Source of the DNA: Monocercomonoides exilis
Lineage: Eukaryota > Preaxostyla > Oxymonadida > Polymastigidae
Direction: 5' to 3'
Assembly: GCA_001643675.2 (NCBI GenBank)
Contig: LSRY02000033.1
Location: 248,001-312,000, forward strand
Length of the DNA stretch: 64,000 nucleotides
The position numbers and the translations under genes were made by a program. Shown here piece after piece: positions 48,745-62,176 of the stretch. Under the pieces are notes generated by a model. That model saw nothing but the letters and a program-made list of their open reading frames with translations, made no database searches and was not told the DNA's origin. How positions within the stretch are numbered: position 1 is the stretch's first letter; each line of letters opens with the position of its first letter.

Positions 48745-51700
48745 ATGGAAGAGGTGCGAGCTCGTTTAAGAAAAACAAAATTTACGAATGCAGAAGATCC
48801 AATAGGTTTTGAGAGATTATTTATTTTTGAATCATTAGATTTTTTTATCTTTTCTGTTATTTCGATAATATGAACTATTTATAAATTTTCATAATTATTA
48901 ATAATTTACAGCAATATCTTCATCATCAGATGAGGATGATGATCAATTGACAGAAATGTTTTCGTTTGATCCCGCTGAAGAAGCAAAGCTTGCGCGTTTC
49001 GCAAGATTAAGGTTCGCTTCAACGCGATTGCGTCAAGCAGAGGATAAAAGATATGCGTATGATAGTGATGATGAACTTACATGGCCTTTCAAGTCTCGAA
49101 CAAAACGAAAATCAAAGCACAAGAAAAAGGCACAAGAATCTGTCGAGCTTTCAGATGAAGAAGCTAAAACAAGCTCAAATGATTTGGAAACTAAAAGCAG
49201 CTCAAAGAAGAATAAAAGTCGCGTTTCTAAAAATGCACTTAGAAAAAAATTGGTAAAAGATGAAACAGAAGAAGAGGAAAGTGAGGAGAAAGATTCTCGA
49301 ATAATTGAATTAACGACAAATGAAGTGTTTACTCAGTCAACGTGTACATATGTTTCTCAAGAACTTAATGCTATTCGAACGGAATTTTTTCAAACAACAA
49401 ATTCAGCGGTTTGCTTTGCGTCTATTTGAGAATTATAAAAATTTGATTATTCTTATCAATATTATTTTCAAAATTTCTGTGTAATTTTATTGTCAACTAT
49501 ATTTCATATCGAAATAAGTCTACAAGCTCAGCACAATCAGAGCTCAATCTTCTGCTTTCTTCGCCTACGGCGTTATCCAACCCGGGTTCTCTTCAGTCTC
49601 TTCTGAAAATGATGAGCATCGAAGTGTGCAACATTCAAAAGAGCAAATATCAATTCATTAATAAATTTCTTTTCTTTTCTTTTCTTTTTTCCTCATGAAC
49701 AATCTTCTAATCTTATATTTATACTCGTCTTCATATTTTAATTCATTGCTTTCCTAATTGAAAATAATTGTCACAATCAAAACCTCGAACATAACAGAAT
49801 TTAGCTGCACGTCGCTGTCTTCTTCTTTCTGTCTTCCTTTCCTCAACTTTGGATCCGCCATCTGCCAAACAGAAAAAGACCCACCACACAACAACAACCC
49901 ACAAACCTTCAGCTTCTCCTGCCTCTCCTCCTTCTTCCTCTCCTTCTTTAGCCAACCAGCTAACCTCCGACAATTCACTTCCTTCCATTTCTCCGTTTTC
50001 TCCGCAGCTCGAATCACAGCTAGCTTCTCTCCACAGCAAGCTTCCTCATTCCCACTCTTCCCTTCCCTTTCGCCCATCAAGACCTGTTCTCCCCTCTCGT
50101 CCGAAACAGCCAGGCTTCTCTTCATTCATTTCATCAGCCACTTTACCAACGCCTTTGTCCTCTCTGACTTCTTCTCCTGCTTCCTCCTCCTCCTCTTCTT
50201 CTTCTTCTTCCTCTGCACTTCAGAACACACCATTGCTTTCAAAGATCACAGAACCCTCTTCTCTTCTCAATCTTTCTTCTTCCTCTTCATCTTCCTCCTC
50301 ATCTTCTTCTTCTTCAGACAATCAACCCAAAAAGAAGCAGCTGAGTGTGACTGAGCAGTTTTTCCAGCTGAACGGCTTTGCCTTCCTCTCAAAATGGCTG
50401 CTGACTAAAAATGGCTTGCTTGTTCTGACAATATTCTCTGTGGTGATGAAGCTGTGGGGATCACTAATATCAAGTGAGAAGAAGAAGAACAGAAAGAAGC
50501 AATTGAAAGAGCAACAACAGCAGCATCAGCAGCAGCAAAAGAAGAAGAATAAGCAACAGCAGCAGAATAGCACAAAAGAAGAGAAAGAAGCAGAAGATGA
50601 GCAGGCGAAGAAGAGACAGCTGCAGCTGCAAAGGAAGAAGAAGTACGAGCTCTCCGAAGACACTCAGCAGAAACAATCGAATTCTCCAGCAGAAAGCGAA
50701 AACAAATCCAAATCCAAAGCCAAGGCCAAAGACGAAGCTGAGGCAGAAGCAATCGCCAAAGCTAAAGGTAAAGCAGATGCTGAAGCCGAAGCCGAATCCG
50801 AAGCCGAGGCCGAAGCCGAAGCACAAGCAGCGGAGCGCTCGAAGAAGATCGACAGCACACTTCTGTCACTGCTGCAGGCGGTGCGGCGGCATCTTTCGTC
50901 AGAAGACGAGCGGGTGAAAGAGACAGTGCCGCGGATGATGAGCTATTTGGAGAGCACATCGATGCATCCAGAGCAGCTTGCGAGGGTTATCATTAAGCCA
51001 GGCGTTGCAGACAGATCGGCACTGATGCAGAAGATGAAGGAAGAGAAAGAGAAGGAGGAGAAGGAGAAGGGTGAGAAGAAGGAGGAGAAAACAGCAGTGG
51101 TTGAAGAGAGGAGCAGAGAAAAAGCAGCAAGTGACGAAACGAAGAGCAGATTTGGAAAAAGAGTGGAAAGAATTGCATCTCCCTCGCAACATCCTTCTTC
51201 TCCTTCTCTTTCTCCTCCTTTTGCTTCTTCTGTTCCGTCTCCTTTCCTTTCCTTTGGCCGTCCAGGTGTATCCCCTTTCTCTTCTACGAACAAAACCACT
51301 TCACCTTTCCCTTCATTTCAGTCAGCTTCTTTTTCCTCTTCTACAACTACTTCTTCTCTTTCTTCTTCTTCTCTTTCTTCTTCTTCTCTTTCTTCTTCTT
51401 CTTCTTCTCTTATGCATCCTCAATCATCCATTTCGCCATCTGCCTCTTCGCTTTCACTCGAAAATCCTTCTGCTTTTGCACCAGGCAATCAGCAGCAGAC
51501 AACAGAGCAGTCAAAACTTAGCAACATTTCTCTATTTCCTTCCTCCAGTTTGTTTTCAGTCACAAAGACTTCTCTTTCGCCTTCACTTTCATCTTCCACA
51601 TCTCCTTCTTCTCCTTCTTCTCCTTCTATTTTCGAGTCCTCATCCAATTCATCCATAGGAAATTTAAGTTCCTCTTCCTCTTCTTCCTCTTCCTCTTCCA

Positions 51701-52949
51701 TCACACTCGAATCAGTCACTGCATCCCTCATCAGCAATCTCTCTACTTCATCTCCTGATTCACCTCCCATCACACTCGAATCACCTCAATTTCTGTTTGA
51801 AAGCTCCAAACATTCTGGTTCTTCATCATCTTCTTCTCTTTCTCCCCCTTCTTCTTCTCCTCTTTCTCCTTCCTCTTCACCTTCCTCTTCTCATTCTCCT
51901 TCTCATTCTCCTCCCTCTGCACAGGAGATTCTTCTCTCTCTTTCACATTCTCCTTCTCCTTCCACATCTCCTTCTCCTTCTTTTCATTTCTCTTCCTCCT
52001 CCTCCTCTTCTTCTTCCTCTTCTTCTTCTTCCTCCTCACCTCCTTCCTCTCCCACCCACATCCCATCCTTCCAAGAGGCTCTTGATGCATACAACCCTGA
52101 CCTCTCTGATCTCGAGCCTATAACTCTCCCGGACTCTTTCCTTTCTTCGTTGGCTTCGGCTGATTCTCCCTCTGATGAGTCAGAAGAACTGGATGCTCCA
52201 GACTTCTTCGTGCCCAAACACGAATCTTCGCCTCCTCCGCCTCCTTCTCCTTCGAAGATTTCTGAGGGAAGCTTGTCAATGTCTTCTTCTTCTTCCTCCT
52301 CCTCCTCTTCTTTTTCAGCATTTCCTTTCTCTTCCTCATCCTCATCCACCGCACTCGCAGAGCATCTTGTTCCCTATTGTTTCCCCTACAACCGCAACCA
52401 GCATCCGATGTATTTCCCTTCTTTTCTGCTGCCTCTTCAGAGCGACGAGGTCATCAGCAACACACTCGCCAATCTGCGCGCGTCTGCTTCGCTGCCGCCT
52501 GTGACTAGTGGATTGCCTAGGGAATTCAGTGTGAAGCAGCAGATGAAGAGAAAAGAAAAGAGTTTCAGTCAGAAGGATGAAGAAGGGAATGTGGTGATGT
52601 ATATTGATGATGTTGAGGAGGTGGAAGAAGAAGGAGAGTTGAAAGAAGGAGAAAATAATGAAGAAAAAGAAGGCAAAAAGAAATTGAATGCTCATAGAAA
52701 TTCATCTACAAGTAATACAGTGCTTCAATTAGCAACTATTTCTTCTTCATCTCCTTCATCATCATCATCTTCTTCTTCTTCTTCTGAGACTGAAAATGCG
52801 TTTGATCCGTTCTCTTCTCTTTCTCCGTTCGAAATGGCAACGTCGCAAAGCGGCTTGGAAAACAAATCATCTTCGCCTTCTTCTGCTTCTTCTTCTGTTT
52901 CTGATTCAACTTCATCAATTCACACCTCTTCTCCTTCAAGTTCCACTAA

Positions 52950-53018
<69 letters not shown>

Positions 53019-55053
53019 TCCTTCTCTTCCTCCTGCATCCTTCTCCCCCTCCCCACTATTTCCACATTCTCCCTCTTCTCCATCTCCATCTCTATCCTCT
53101 TCCTCATCTTCCTCTTCCTCTCCGCCTCGTGTGATGTTCGCCCCGCAAATTGTCACCCGCGTGGTCCGATACAAACGTGATCCCTTTGTCCGCTCTTTCG
53201 TCTTGTCCCCTCCTCCTTCTCCGATTTCTCCTTCTTCTGACTTTTACCAGTCTTATTCCACTGGCAGCACACAGAACTTGTCCACTCAGCCAAATTATCA
53301 GAGAAGCCAGCTGAACAATCAATCACAAAACACACAGAGTTCAGTCAATTCTTCTGCTGCAAGCAACTCGGTTTCTTTGTTTTCCAGTGCATCGAAGACT
53401 TCAAATAGACCAAGTGAACAGCAAAGGAGCTTTGAATACAGTGAGTATGGCGAAAGCGCAGATGATGACGAAATAGCAGACGCGATTGAGACACACGTTG
53501 ATTTCACACCTGTTTTCTATCCGCTTCTGCCTCAGCAGCAACAACAGATGCAACAGATGCAACAAATACAACAACATATGCAGCCTCAAAAGCAATTTAT
53601 GCCACATTCTCTGCAGACTTCTTTGTTCCCTCAGTCGAAACTGATCAAACACAATGCAAATCACCAGCCACAAATAATGAATTCACACCAAGCACTTTCT
53701 CCTTCTTTATCCTCATCAATTTCATCCTCAAAACCTTTTTCATCTTCAACTTCATCATCATCATCATCATCGCTTTCTTCTTCGTCTTCTTCTTCCTCCT
53801 CTTCTTCTTCCTCTTCTTCTTCTTTCAATCATTCCGCTTTATCTCCTTTATTCAACAAGCAATACGAGCTGTGCCCTGACCACTGGCTGACCATTGACTC
53901 TTCCCTGAAATTGAAAGGGCCATTCACAGACGCTCAGATGCACTCATTTTTAGGCGTCCATCTTTCCTTTGACAGCCCCGTGCGCCTCGTCTCCTCCCCT
54001 TATTTCCATTCAGTGAAGTCCTTGTTCCCTTTGAAGCAGTTAGCCTTCCTTGATAAGCCGCTGAGCAACGAGTGTGTGGAAGAAATCAGTGCGAAGATGC
54101 AAGAGTCATACCAGCTGAATGTGGCTAATTACTTCAAGTCCAACTGCAACCGGCTGCCGAAGAGTGAAGTTTTCAAAAGAGAAGTTTACTCGAACGATGT
54201 GAGGATTGTGTTTGAGAAAAGAATGGACGAAAACGCTGCAAGGTCAAAAGCCAGGCAGATTGGACTGCCGCCAATCAGAGAGTCACAAGAAAAAGCAGAG
54301 GAGAAGAAAGAAAAGGAAAGAGATAGAGATAGAGACAAGAATAGAGAAAGAGATAGAGACAGAAAAAGACCTGGAGAAAAAGACAAAGAAAAAGAAAAAG
54401 AAAGGGAAAGGGAAAGAGAAAGAGAAAAGGAAAGAGAAAAGGAAAGAGAAAAGGATAGAGCTTGGGGGCTACATCCACATTCAGAAGACAAATGGGTCAT
54501 CAGCCGAACGAGCGAAGGCAGCAAACGCAAGAAAGATACAAGCACTGACAGAAATGTGCTCAAAGAGAGTCGGATTATCAGTTACGATCGAAGTTCAGAC
54601 CATCACTTGAACAAAAGCCAATATCAAGGTCAAAATTCAAGTCAAAATCTGAGTCAAAACCAAAGCCAAAGCCAAAGCCAAAGTCAAATCCAAAGCGAGA
54701 AAAACAGCTTTTATCAAAGCAGCAGCCACAGTCGCAGCCTTGCGCCCAGCCGTAGTTACAGTCGGAGCAATAGCAGTAGCAGAAGCAGAAGCAGAAGCAG
54801 AAGCAGAAGTGAGAGTAGGAACAGGAGTAGGAGCAGAACAAAAAGCAGAAGTCGAAGTCGAAGTCGAAATAGAAGCAGGAGCAGAAATGGAAGTGAAAGC
54901 AGAAGCAAGAGAAGCGGAAATAGCAACAGGGCACGCAGCAGCTATCGCCATCATTCGCCGTCACTGTCGCGATTGCGTTCTCGTTCTCGCTCTCGCTCTC
55001 GTTCGCTTTCTCATTCTCGTTCACATTCCATGGCTAAATATCACCGCAAATGA
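48745..55053 (+). CDS. Large GYF-like, TFIIS-N-like, SR-rich nuclear protein
   Basis: Four exons, 48745-48805, 48912-49408, 49519-49623 and 49798-55053, give 1972 residues. Introns start GTTTTG, GTTTGC and GTGTGC. The long fourth frame lacks an early ATG, and exon 3 (SELNLLLSSPTALSNPGSL) bridges both parts in phase, so I join them. Visible parts: an acidic/Lys-rich N-terminus with YDSDDELTWPF; a hydrophobic helix bundle near residues 405-620 (NGFAFLSKWLL, LLQAVRRHLSSEDERVKE) resembling a split TFIIS N-terminal domain; many serine tracts; a GYF-like segment near 1580-1650 (WLTIDSSLKLKGPFTDAQM, then FHSVKSLFPL); and an Arg-Ser tail (about 1822-1968). GYF and RS parts suggest pre-mRNA processing. 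The helix KNGLLVLTIFSVVMKLW could instead be a membrane anchor. Without the last two splices a 192-residue protein ends at 49429. Confidence 0.65.
52952..53018 (+). repeat. (ATC)n microsatellite encoding a serine run
   Basis: A pure CAT/ATC trinucleotide tract of about 67 bp inside the GYF-like gene, read as consecutive TCA serine codons. Neighbouring serine runs use mixed TCT/TCC/TCA codons. Confidence 0.9.
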
Positions 55054-56200
55054 TCAAGCAGCACCAAAATGAGTGCATTTGATGCAATCGTATCTGGTTA
55101 TTCTTCTATCTCTTGATTAAAATAACAATTGTATTTATTTTGGTTTATTTATTTATTTATTCATTTTGAAATTATTCATTTTATTTGTAACACTTGATGA
55201 AATGTGAATAAGAAATTTTTATTCGAATGATCTGATTTTATTCAAATAAACAGCCGTTTTCTCGAATCAACCAAGAAAGATCCAAATAAAAAATGAAGAC
55301 ACCCTATTATGGAAATATTATGCAATATTTCTATGTTTTACGTTTCAAAATTTTTATTTGAAAAAAGATAATTTTTTTTTCTTCCTTTTTTTGAAAAATT
55401 ACGAAATTGTATTATTCATAATTAATTCAATTTTTTTTCTTCAAATATGTATTATTTCAAACGTAACTCTGACTTCTATTGTTTTTGAAATGAAGCAAAC
55501 GTTTAATATGGGCGATTGTTTTTGAAATGGTGTTGAATTCTTGTATTTTTTAAAAAATCAACGATTTGTTCCAAACTTTTTCTACAGCCTTATCATGATA
55601 AGTCTTTCATTTTCGTGTCAAAAAATCATAGGAAAATTTTTGAAATTGAGAAATATAATCAAATGTGCAGAATGGAACAAAATTCATCAAGCAAATAATA
55701 ATATCCCATATTTCATTTATCATACGAAATTGTCAATTATATTTCTCTTTTGTTGTCTGTTTTAAATAACTGAATGACTCTCAATATCTCCGAAAACGAA
55801 TGAGGAAAAAAAAGAGAGAAATTGAAGGAGTCAAAAGAGGAATTTTTGCAATCAGTCGAACATTTTTCATTTGATTTGTTTTTTTCAATGAAATATTTTT
55901 TATATAATTTTCTTAAGAATAAAAATTCACATCTTTTTACTATGTTTCAAAAGACATTCACCACAATTCACCTGAATAGATTTAAACACAATTTCATTGC
56001 AATTTCTTAAATTCCAGTAAAATATTGTGAGTGAAAAAAGGTTTTAGGAAAAATTCAAGATTTTTCTTGATTTTGAAAGTTCAACAAAAGTGATTTTTCA
56101 AAAAAAATAATTCCATTTCAAAAATGATCAAACTGTTAGAGAATTTTCCACTTTTGATTTTTGAAATCTTTATTGCTTTTTTTTCACACGATTTAAGAGA
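55054..56200. other. AT-rich intergenic region
   Basis: No gene supported. A few open stretches of 60-75 codons are low-complexity and lack splice or domain support. Confidence 0.5.
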
Positions 56201-57204
56201 TAGAGTGATTTATAAACCCGAACATTTTCATTAACCCGGTTATTTTTTTTGTTCGTTGAAACAGAATAAATACAACATAAAAATATAAAAAGCAAACTTT
56301 TATATGTTTATTTTACTATTTTATGAAAGAACAAAATTATTTTTGTTTCAATTTTAGTTTTTGATGAAGATCTGAGGAATTTTTAATTTATCTTCGATCA
56401 TTTGTTTTGCTAGTTTTTAACCAACTCTCTTTCTTTGTTTATTTTCAATTATAAGTTCAAGAAACATGCCTAATGAAGTTTTTGTATTCGAAATGTTCTA
56501 TGTTTTTATCTTTTTTTTCGATTGTTTTTCACATTTCATCATTTTTGTCAAAACATACGAAAATATGAAAATTATGAGCTACACAATATTTTTTCGACAT
56601 TTTAAGTGATGTACATGAAAAGAAAAAGATTTTCACAAAGCATTTACCATGTTAAAAATATGTGAAATGTTGTTGCTCATGAAGCACACATCAATTTTTG
56701 AAAATAACAAATATGCTTATTTCATATTAAATAAAATTTCAAATGATAAATTATTAAGAATATCAAAGAATTATTATCTTATTTATGTTACACCGTGACA
56801 TACAATTCTATACATCAAAAAATAGCAAAGAATTATACATTTTTTCGTATGTTTTGACAAAAATGATGAAATGTGAAAAACAATCGAAAAAAAAGATAAA
56901 AACATAGAACATTTCGAATACAAAAACTTCATTAGGCATGTTTCTTGAACTTATAATTGAAAATAAACAAAGAAAGAGAGTTGGTTAAAAACTAGCAAAA
57001 CAAATGATCGAAGATAAATTAAAAATTCCTCAGATCTTCATCAAAAACTAAAATTGAAACAAAAATAATTTTGTTCTTTCATAAAATAGTAAAATAAACA
57101 TATAAAAGTTTGCTTTTTATATTTTTATGTTGTATTTATTCTGTTTCAACGAACAAAAAAAATAACCGGGTTAATGAAAATGTTCGGGTTTATAAATCAC
57201 CCTA
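56201..57204. mobile_element. 1-kb long-TIR element (MITE-like) flanked by TA
   Basis: Arms 56201-56563 and 56842-57204 (363 bp each) are reverse complements with no internal gaps and one mismatch near the outer end. The outer sequence is TA-GRGTGATTTATAAACCCG on each side, so the element can be read as 56203-57202 with a TA target duplication, as left by Tc1/mariner-type transposases. The 278-bp loop is AT-rich and non-coding, so the element is non-autonomous. Placement in a gene-poor region fits. Confidence 0.75.
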
Positions 57205-59289
57205 GTTAAAGTCATTCTACAAAAAAAAATTCCTAATGAAAATTATATTCGACTATTTTGTGCAAATTGTGATTTATAAAAGTGAAATTTTTTTATGAAA
57301 ATGAAGTGAAAACAGTCAAATTATTATTGTTATTTTCATATATTATGTCAGAAGAAAATTAATTGCCCTTTGGAATAATCAGATGGAATTAGAAAAGTAT
57401 ATTGATTTTGACAACATTTTTGTTTCATTAAAACATGAAAAAAACTTATCTGTTCCAGTTGATTGCATTCCAGATATCAAAAATATAATTGAAGAAGTAC
57501 AAGCATTTTTTGTAACGAAGATAACATGGATTATATAAATAAAAAATTATCATTTTCTTATTCTTTTTCTTTTTCTTTTCATTTCTTTCTTCTCTTCTCT
57601 TTTTCTTTTTTGTTTTGTTTTATTTATCAATTTAATTATTTGTTCGTTTGTTTTCAAATTTGTTAGTTTGTATATTTGAATTTTTGTTTTTTAAATTATT
57701 TTTTGGAAATCATTGAATTTATCGCAATCCTTGATATAGAATGCAATTATTATTGAAAAGCGAAGGGAATTGCGCTAAAATGTTCTTATTGTTTTTGTTG
57801 CTGATGTTTGTTGTTTTTGTGATATTAATAATTCACGTCACAACAAATGTTTGAGTGTTTATTAATGACAAATATGCAATCAGAACTTAAATTTCGTTTT
57901 TGTAACTCATGAATCGTTTTTAATTACGTTTGAAAAATTGACTCGTTTTTTTTCCATTTTAAGGAACATATTCTTCGAACAATGCCATTTCATTTAAAAA
58001 GGCAAATAAAAAAATCCCATAGACAGTTGTTTGCCTATTAAAGAATAATCCCTTAAAATTTCCAATCACAATCATTAAAATGAAAAAAACCGAAAACATT
58101 AATATTTCACTTTTTCAATTTGAAATAAAAAAATATTCGTTTTTCGCGATGAATTTCAATTAATTCTTTTGTAAACTTCATTTTTGCGGAGACACCGATT
58201 AATTTATATTTTCCAATAGTTTTTTGCAAAAAATAACACATATTCAACTATAATAAATTAAATTTTCATTGAGTTTTTCACAACTTTTTGTGACTATATT
58301 TGTTTGTGTTAAAATGTGACTTCATTCAACAAAGAATTAAATTTCCTTGCTTCTTTTTTTGTGATCAATTATTGGTCGAATTATTATTTTTTAGAAATTG
58401 TTCATGAACACACGTTTTTCAATTACAAAAATAAAAAATTTTCGTTTCAAATGTTATTTTGACTTATTTTATTTTATTTTTTTTTTTAAAATGGGTTTCA
58501 TCCTAAAAAAATTTAAAAATTAATTATTCATTAAAAATAAAATATTTGGAGAAATAACTGAAATAAGTTGCATTCGACATTGTGTTATAAACTGCTGAAA
58601 ATCAACGAAAAAAGGGAAAAAAATGCACTTGTTCAGAAAAATGAAACTTTGCTCGAAAATAACAACATGAATCGTATTGACATTCAGTTTTGATTGTTTT
58701 GAGTTTTTTTGGAAGACATAATTGAAAAAAAAAGTCGATTTCAGGTTTGTTCGTTCGTTTTGTTATTTGTTATGTTTTTTTGAAAATGTGCGCTAAAACT
58801 TTCATTTTTTCCGAAAAATAAAAAGACTCCAAAAAGTCGTGCACAAACAAATAGTATTTGCAAACAACTTTTATTTTCTTTGAATTAATTATTTACCCAT
58901 TAACCAGCAAGTCTAGTTCCTGCTGCAAAAAAATAAAAAATAAATGAATAAAAGCGAAACCATATTGCATAAAAAATATAAACAAGCCCAAGTTTGAAAT
59001 GGATTAAAATAAAGAACTTCAATAACAAATCCAAAATCAACAAAATATGAACAACAAAATTGATAACTCTCTAAAATGACAAAAACATTTGTTTCAATTA
59101 CTAATCAACAAAATTACAGCAACAAACAACAACAAACTCTTTAACAGAATTGCAGTTGCAATTCTAATCACAAAACAGAAACACTTAAAAAAACAAATTA
59201 AAAGATAATAACAATAATAATAACAATAAAAGAACAAAATGGAGAAGCACATGTATTGTTGATCTCCCATTCATTTGTTCATGTGCTGC
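57205..59289. other. AT-rich intergenic region
   Basis: About 2.1 kb of A/T-rich sequence with numerous short homopolymers and no gene, RNA gene or large repeat recognised. Confidence 0.5.
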
Positions 59290-62038
59290 TCAGACAAGCC
59301 ACGAAAACGAACCCTTCCGCAGAATCTTTTCCCAAAGCACATGAATTTCGTGATTGACAGCAGGCTCCTTATAATCATTTTCATTTGCTCTATTCGCTGC
59401 CTTTTCCTCTTCTTCCTTCTTCTTTGCTTCCTCCTCTGCTCTTTTCTTTTCTGCTTCCTCTGCCTCCACTTCTTCTGCTTCTTTTCGATCTTCATCTTCG
59501 TAATACTTGTTGATCTCATCGATTTCCGCACTCAGCTCTTCAGGACTCAGTCCCCTTTGCGTCACCTCTATCAGTCTCTGATCTTTCTCTTTTTCTCGCA
59601 TCTCCTTCGCTTTCGCTTTCTCCTTCGCTTTTCTTTCTTGTTCTTTCTGTTTTTTTCTATTTTTTTCTGCCTTTCTCCTTTTCCACTCCTCTGCCCGTAT
59701 TTCTTGCATTTCTCTGCCTCTCTTACACACAGCTAATTTCTGCCACACAAACAACTCTTTCTTTAAGCCCAACCTTCGCTCAATCCACTGCACATCCCCT
59801 TTCACCAGATACAGCCCCAAGCAGAACGCCAAATACTCAACAAACAGCCACGCCAGCATCGGAACCAGTGACAGCATCATATTTCTTTCCATCTTGTGCG
59901 CTCGCTCAATCAGCTCGTCATTCACAACCACTGCTGACATGAACCGCTCTGCTCCTTCCCACGCCTTTCCGCTCGAAGTTGGCGGGTCAAACTTCCCAAT
60001 CCCATCCAAGCACAGCGTCGGAATAAGCACAATGGCAATCCCAATCGCTGATCCAAACACAATCCCACAGTAACGCACACTCTTGCTGCATATCGTTTCG
60101 AAAATGGAAGCACCAGGTGGCTCCAAGTTGAATACAAAAATATGCAGAGTGATGATTGCCAAGAACAGCGGAATGAAAGTAATTGTCCACGAGCTCGTGA
60201 AGTTGTCTGTTTGACCGCCACGTGCAGCAAGCATTCCAATCACACACATTCGCATTCACACAAAAAGAACAAAACAAAAAAATGATGAATGAATAAATTA
60301 ATAAATGAAATGAAATGAATAAAACATAATTTTTGTGCGAAACAGATTCAAAAAAAAAAATTAAATAAATAAAAACGTAATGCCTCTCTTCTCATTCGAT
60401 TCGCATTCACTCATTCACTCATTCACTCATTCACCTTCCTTTAATACTTTGCATACAGCACAGTTTCACAGAAAATAACACCCACGCTAAAATGATTCCA
60501 ACCAGAGAAATAATAAGCATTGACAAAGTGAAACAAGAATTACATGGAAATCTTAGTAAGACAAATTGAGAAACCCCTTCAAATAACATCCAAAAATAGA
60601 AAAACAAAAAATTGAACAAAAGAAGGTATAAAATTGTATCTGAGTTTGTAATCGGTCTCCCATCTTCTGTGAATTTTTGTGTGACTGTCTCTGTGTCTGC
60701 CACTTTTCTGAAAAGCACATCATTAGAAGTCTTATTTTCCATGACACTCCTTTGAGGATACGGTTTCGTCACTGGGCCATCAACCAAGCGATTGCGAATG
60801 TTAAATGTGTGGTAATCCCCATTCACAAAATCGTCAAGATTCCTGCACAATAAGAAAAACATAAAAAAAAAGACTCCTGTCACCATAGCATTCAAAGCAA
60901 GAGATAACAATAAATACTCTGGCTTCACCAAACACATTATTAAGAAAAACAAAAACAATGTCAGCATCGCAATTGCAAGACTGAAAAGGCCTTTTGACCG
61001 AGAAAGGCTGAATGAAAAGACCGATCTGGTGACTTTGTTCGTCAAAAGATTCGACACATGCCCATCATCTGCCAGCTTGTCGAAAACTGGCCCACGGATA
61101 AAATTCGTTGCGTAGAAGATGGCAAAGAAAAAGAAGAAAAGAAACAGCATCAACGATATCCACGTCAATGTGAACAGAATAAAACTTATCCACGGATGTT
61201 CGACCGTGTTTTTCAGATCAAATATATCCTTCCAGAAACCCTGCCTCTTCCCAAACAGCACTTCTGGAAAAGTCCCGTACAACCGAATGGTGTCCTTCCA
61301 ACCTTTCGGGCTCAGACCAAATCGGGTCTTGTCCGCAACATCCTGAATGCAATTTAAAGCAAAAGCAAATCAACAAATAAACAAAAACGAAAAGAAGCCC
61401 ATCAAAAAGAGAGTCACTCGCTGTGCCGGAGCAGGCACAGCGCAAAACACACACATCTGCATTGTTTGGATTGTACGTGTCCAGATCCTGGAACTCGTTC
61501 TGGCTCATGTAGATGTTGTCTCTCAGCCGCGGCAGCTCCTCAACCACAATCTCGTGCCAGTGCCTGCATCCATCCAAACCCCGTCAAAATTGCCCATGAA
61601 AAATATAAAATGCATGTCATACTCGTCTGTATCCAGCATCTCTCGGAAAAACTTCGACGTCCCCATCAGCCTCATTTTCGTTCTTGTGTCGCATTCCTTC
61701 AAAATCCTGCCAATTTTTCAAAACCTCAAAACCCAACTAAAAATCCCACACCGCTTCCATATGTCCATCGGCACTCCTGCACCACTCGCGTTCAAGCACA
61801 AACCGTCCGATAACCGCAAAACAGCAAAAAACATAAAATGCACACTTTTCACATCCACCAGTCCACATTCTTCATCTGACGAGCTGCTGGACGTCGGATC
61901 TTCAATGTCTGTAACCATGGGAACCAACTCTCGGAACGCTCTCTCATTTCCTGTGTGGCCAAGCACTTCTGAAGATTTCATCGATCTGGTGAATAAATTG
62001 TTTTGCCAACTGATTCGCTGTTGCTCAACCAACCACAT
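59290..62038 (-). CDS. F-box protein fused to a multi-pass membrane domain
   Basis: Six exons, 62038-61846, 61776-61752, 61706-61623, 61563-61455, 61342-60457 and 60206-59290, give 737 residues. All phases agree, and five introns start GTGTG/GTATG. Residues ~66-108 read as an F-box (VPMDIWKRILKECDTRTK, LMGTSKFFREML, HWHEIV). A folded linker follows (GLSPKGWKDTIRLYGTFPE). There are roughly eight hydrophobic helices (SFILFTLTWISLMLF, LTLFLFFLIMCLV, VTGVFFFMFFLL, ILYLLLFNFLFFYFWML, LIISLVGIILAWVLF, WTITFIPLFLAIITLHIF, CGIVFGSAIGIAIVLI, MLAWLFVEYLAFCLGLYL) and a Lys/Glu coiled-coil tail. The segment FSVKLCYNFTSSWTITFIPLF resembles TMEM185-type repeats, but weakly. An F-box implies recruitment to an SCF-type ubiquitin ligase at a membrane. 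TGA immediately precedes the ATG in frame, fixing the start. Confidence 0.75.
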
Positions 62039-62176
62039 TCACTCATTTTGTTCACTGGTATTTCTGCACAATCTGGTGATATTATTGGAGTGTTTTTGTG
62101 CTTTTTCGAAGTCAGCTGAAAAATATATTAAAGGTGCTTTCTCCAAAAAAATAATGACAAAAAGCCAACAGACTCG
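62039..62176. promoter_or_regulatory. 138-bp shared divergent promoter region (F-box / acidic gene)
   Basis: Spacer between divergent ATGs at 62038 (minus) and 62177 (plus). No specific element is recognised. Depends on the 62177 start being correct. Confidence 0.3.

Noticed and set aside
49541-49600. tRNA-like appearance (AACCCGGGTTC motif)
   Set aside because: No A-box/B-box pair or cloverleaf could be drawn, and the stretch is better explained as an in-phase exon of the GYF-like gene.
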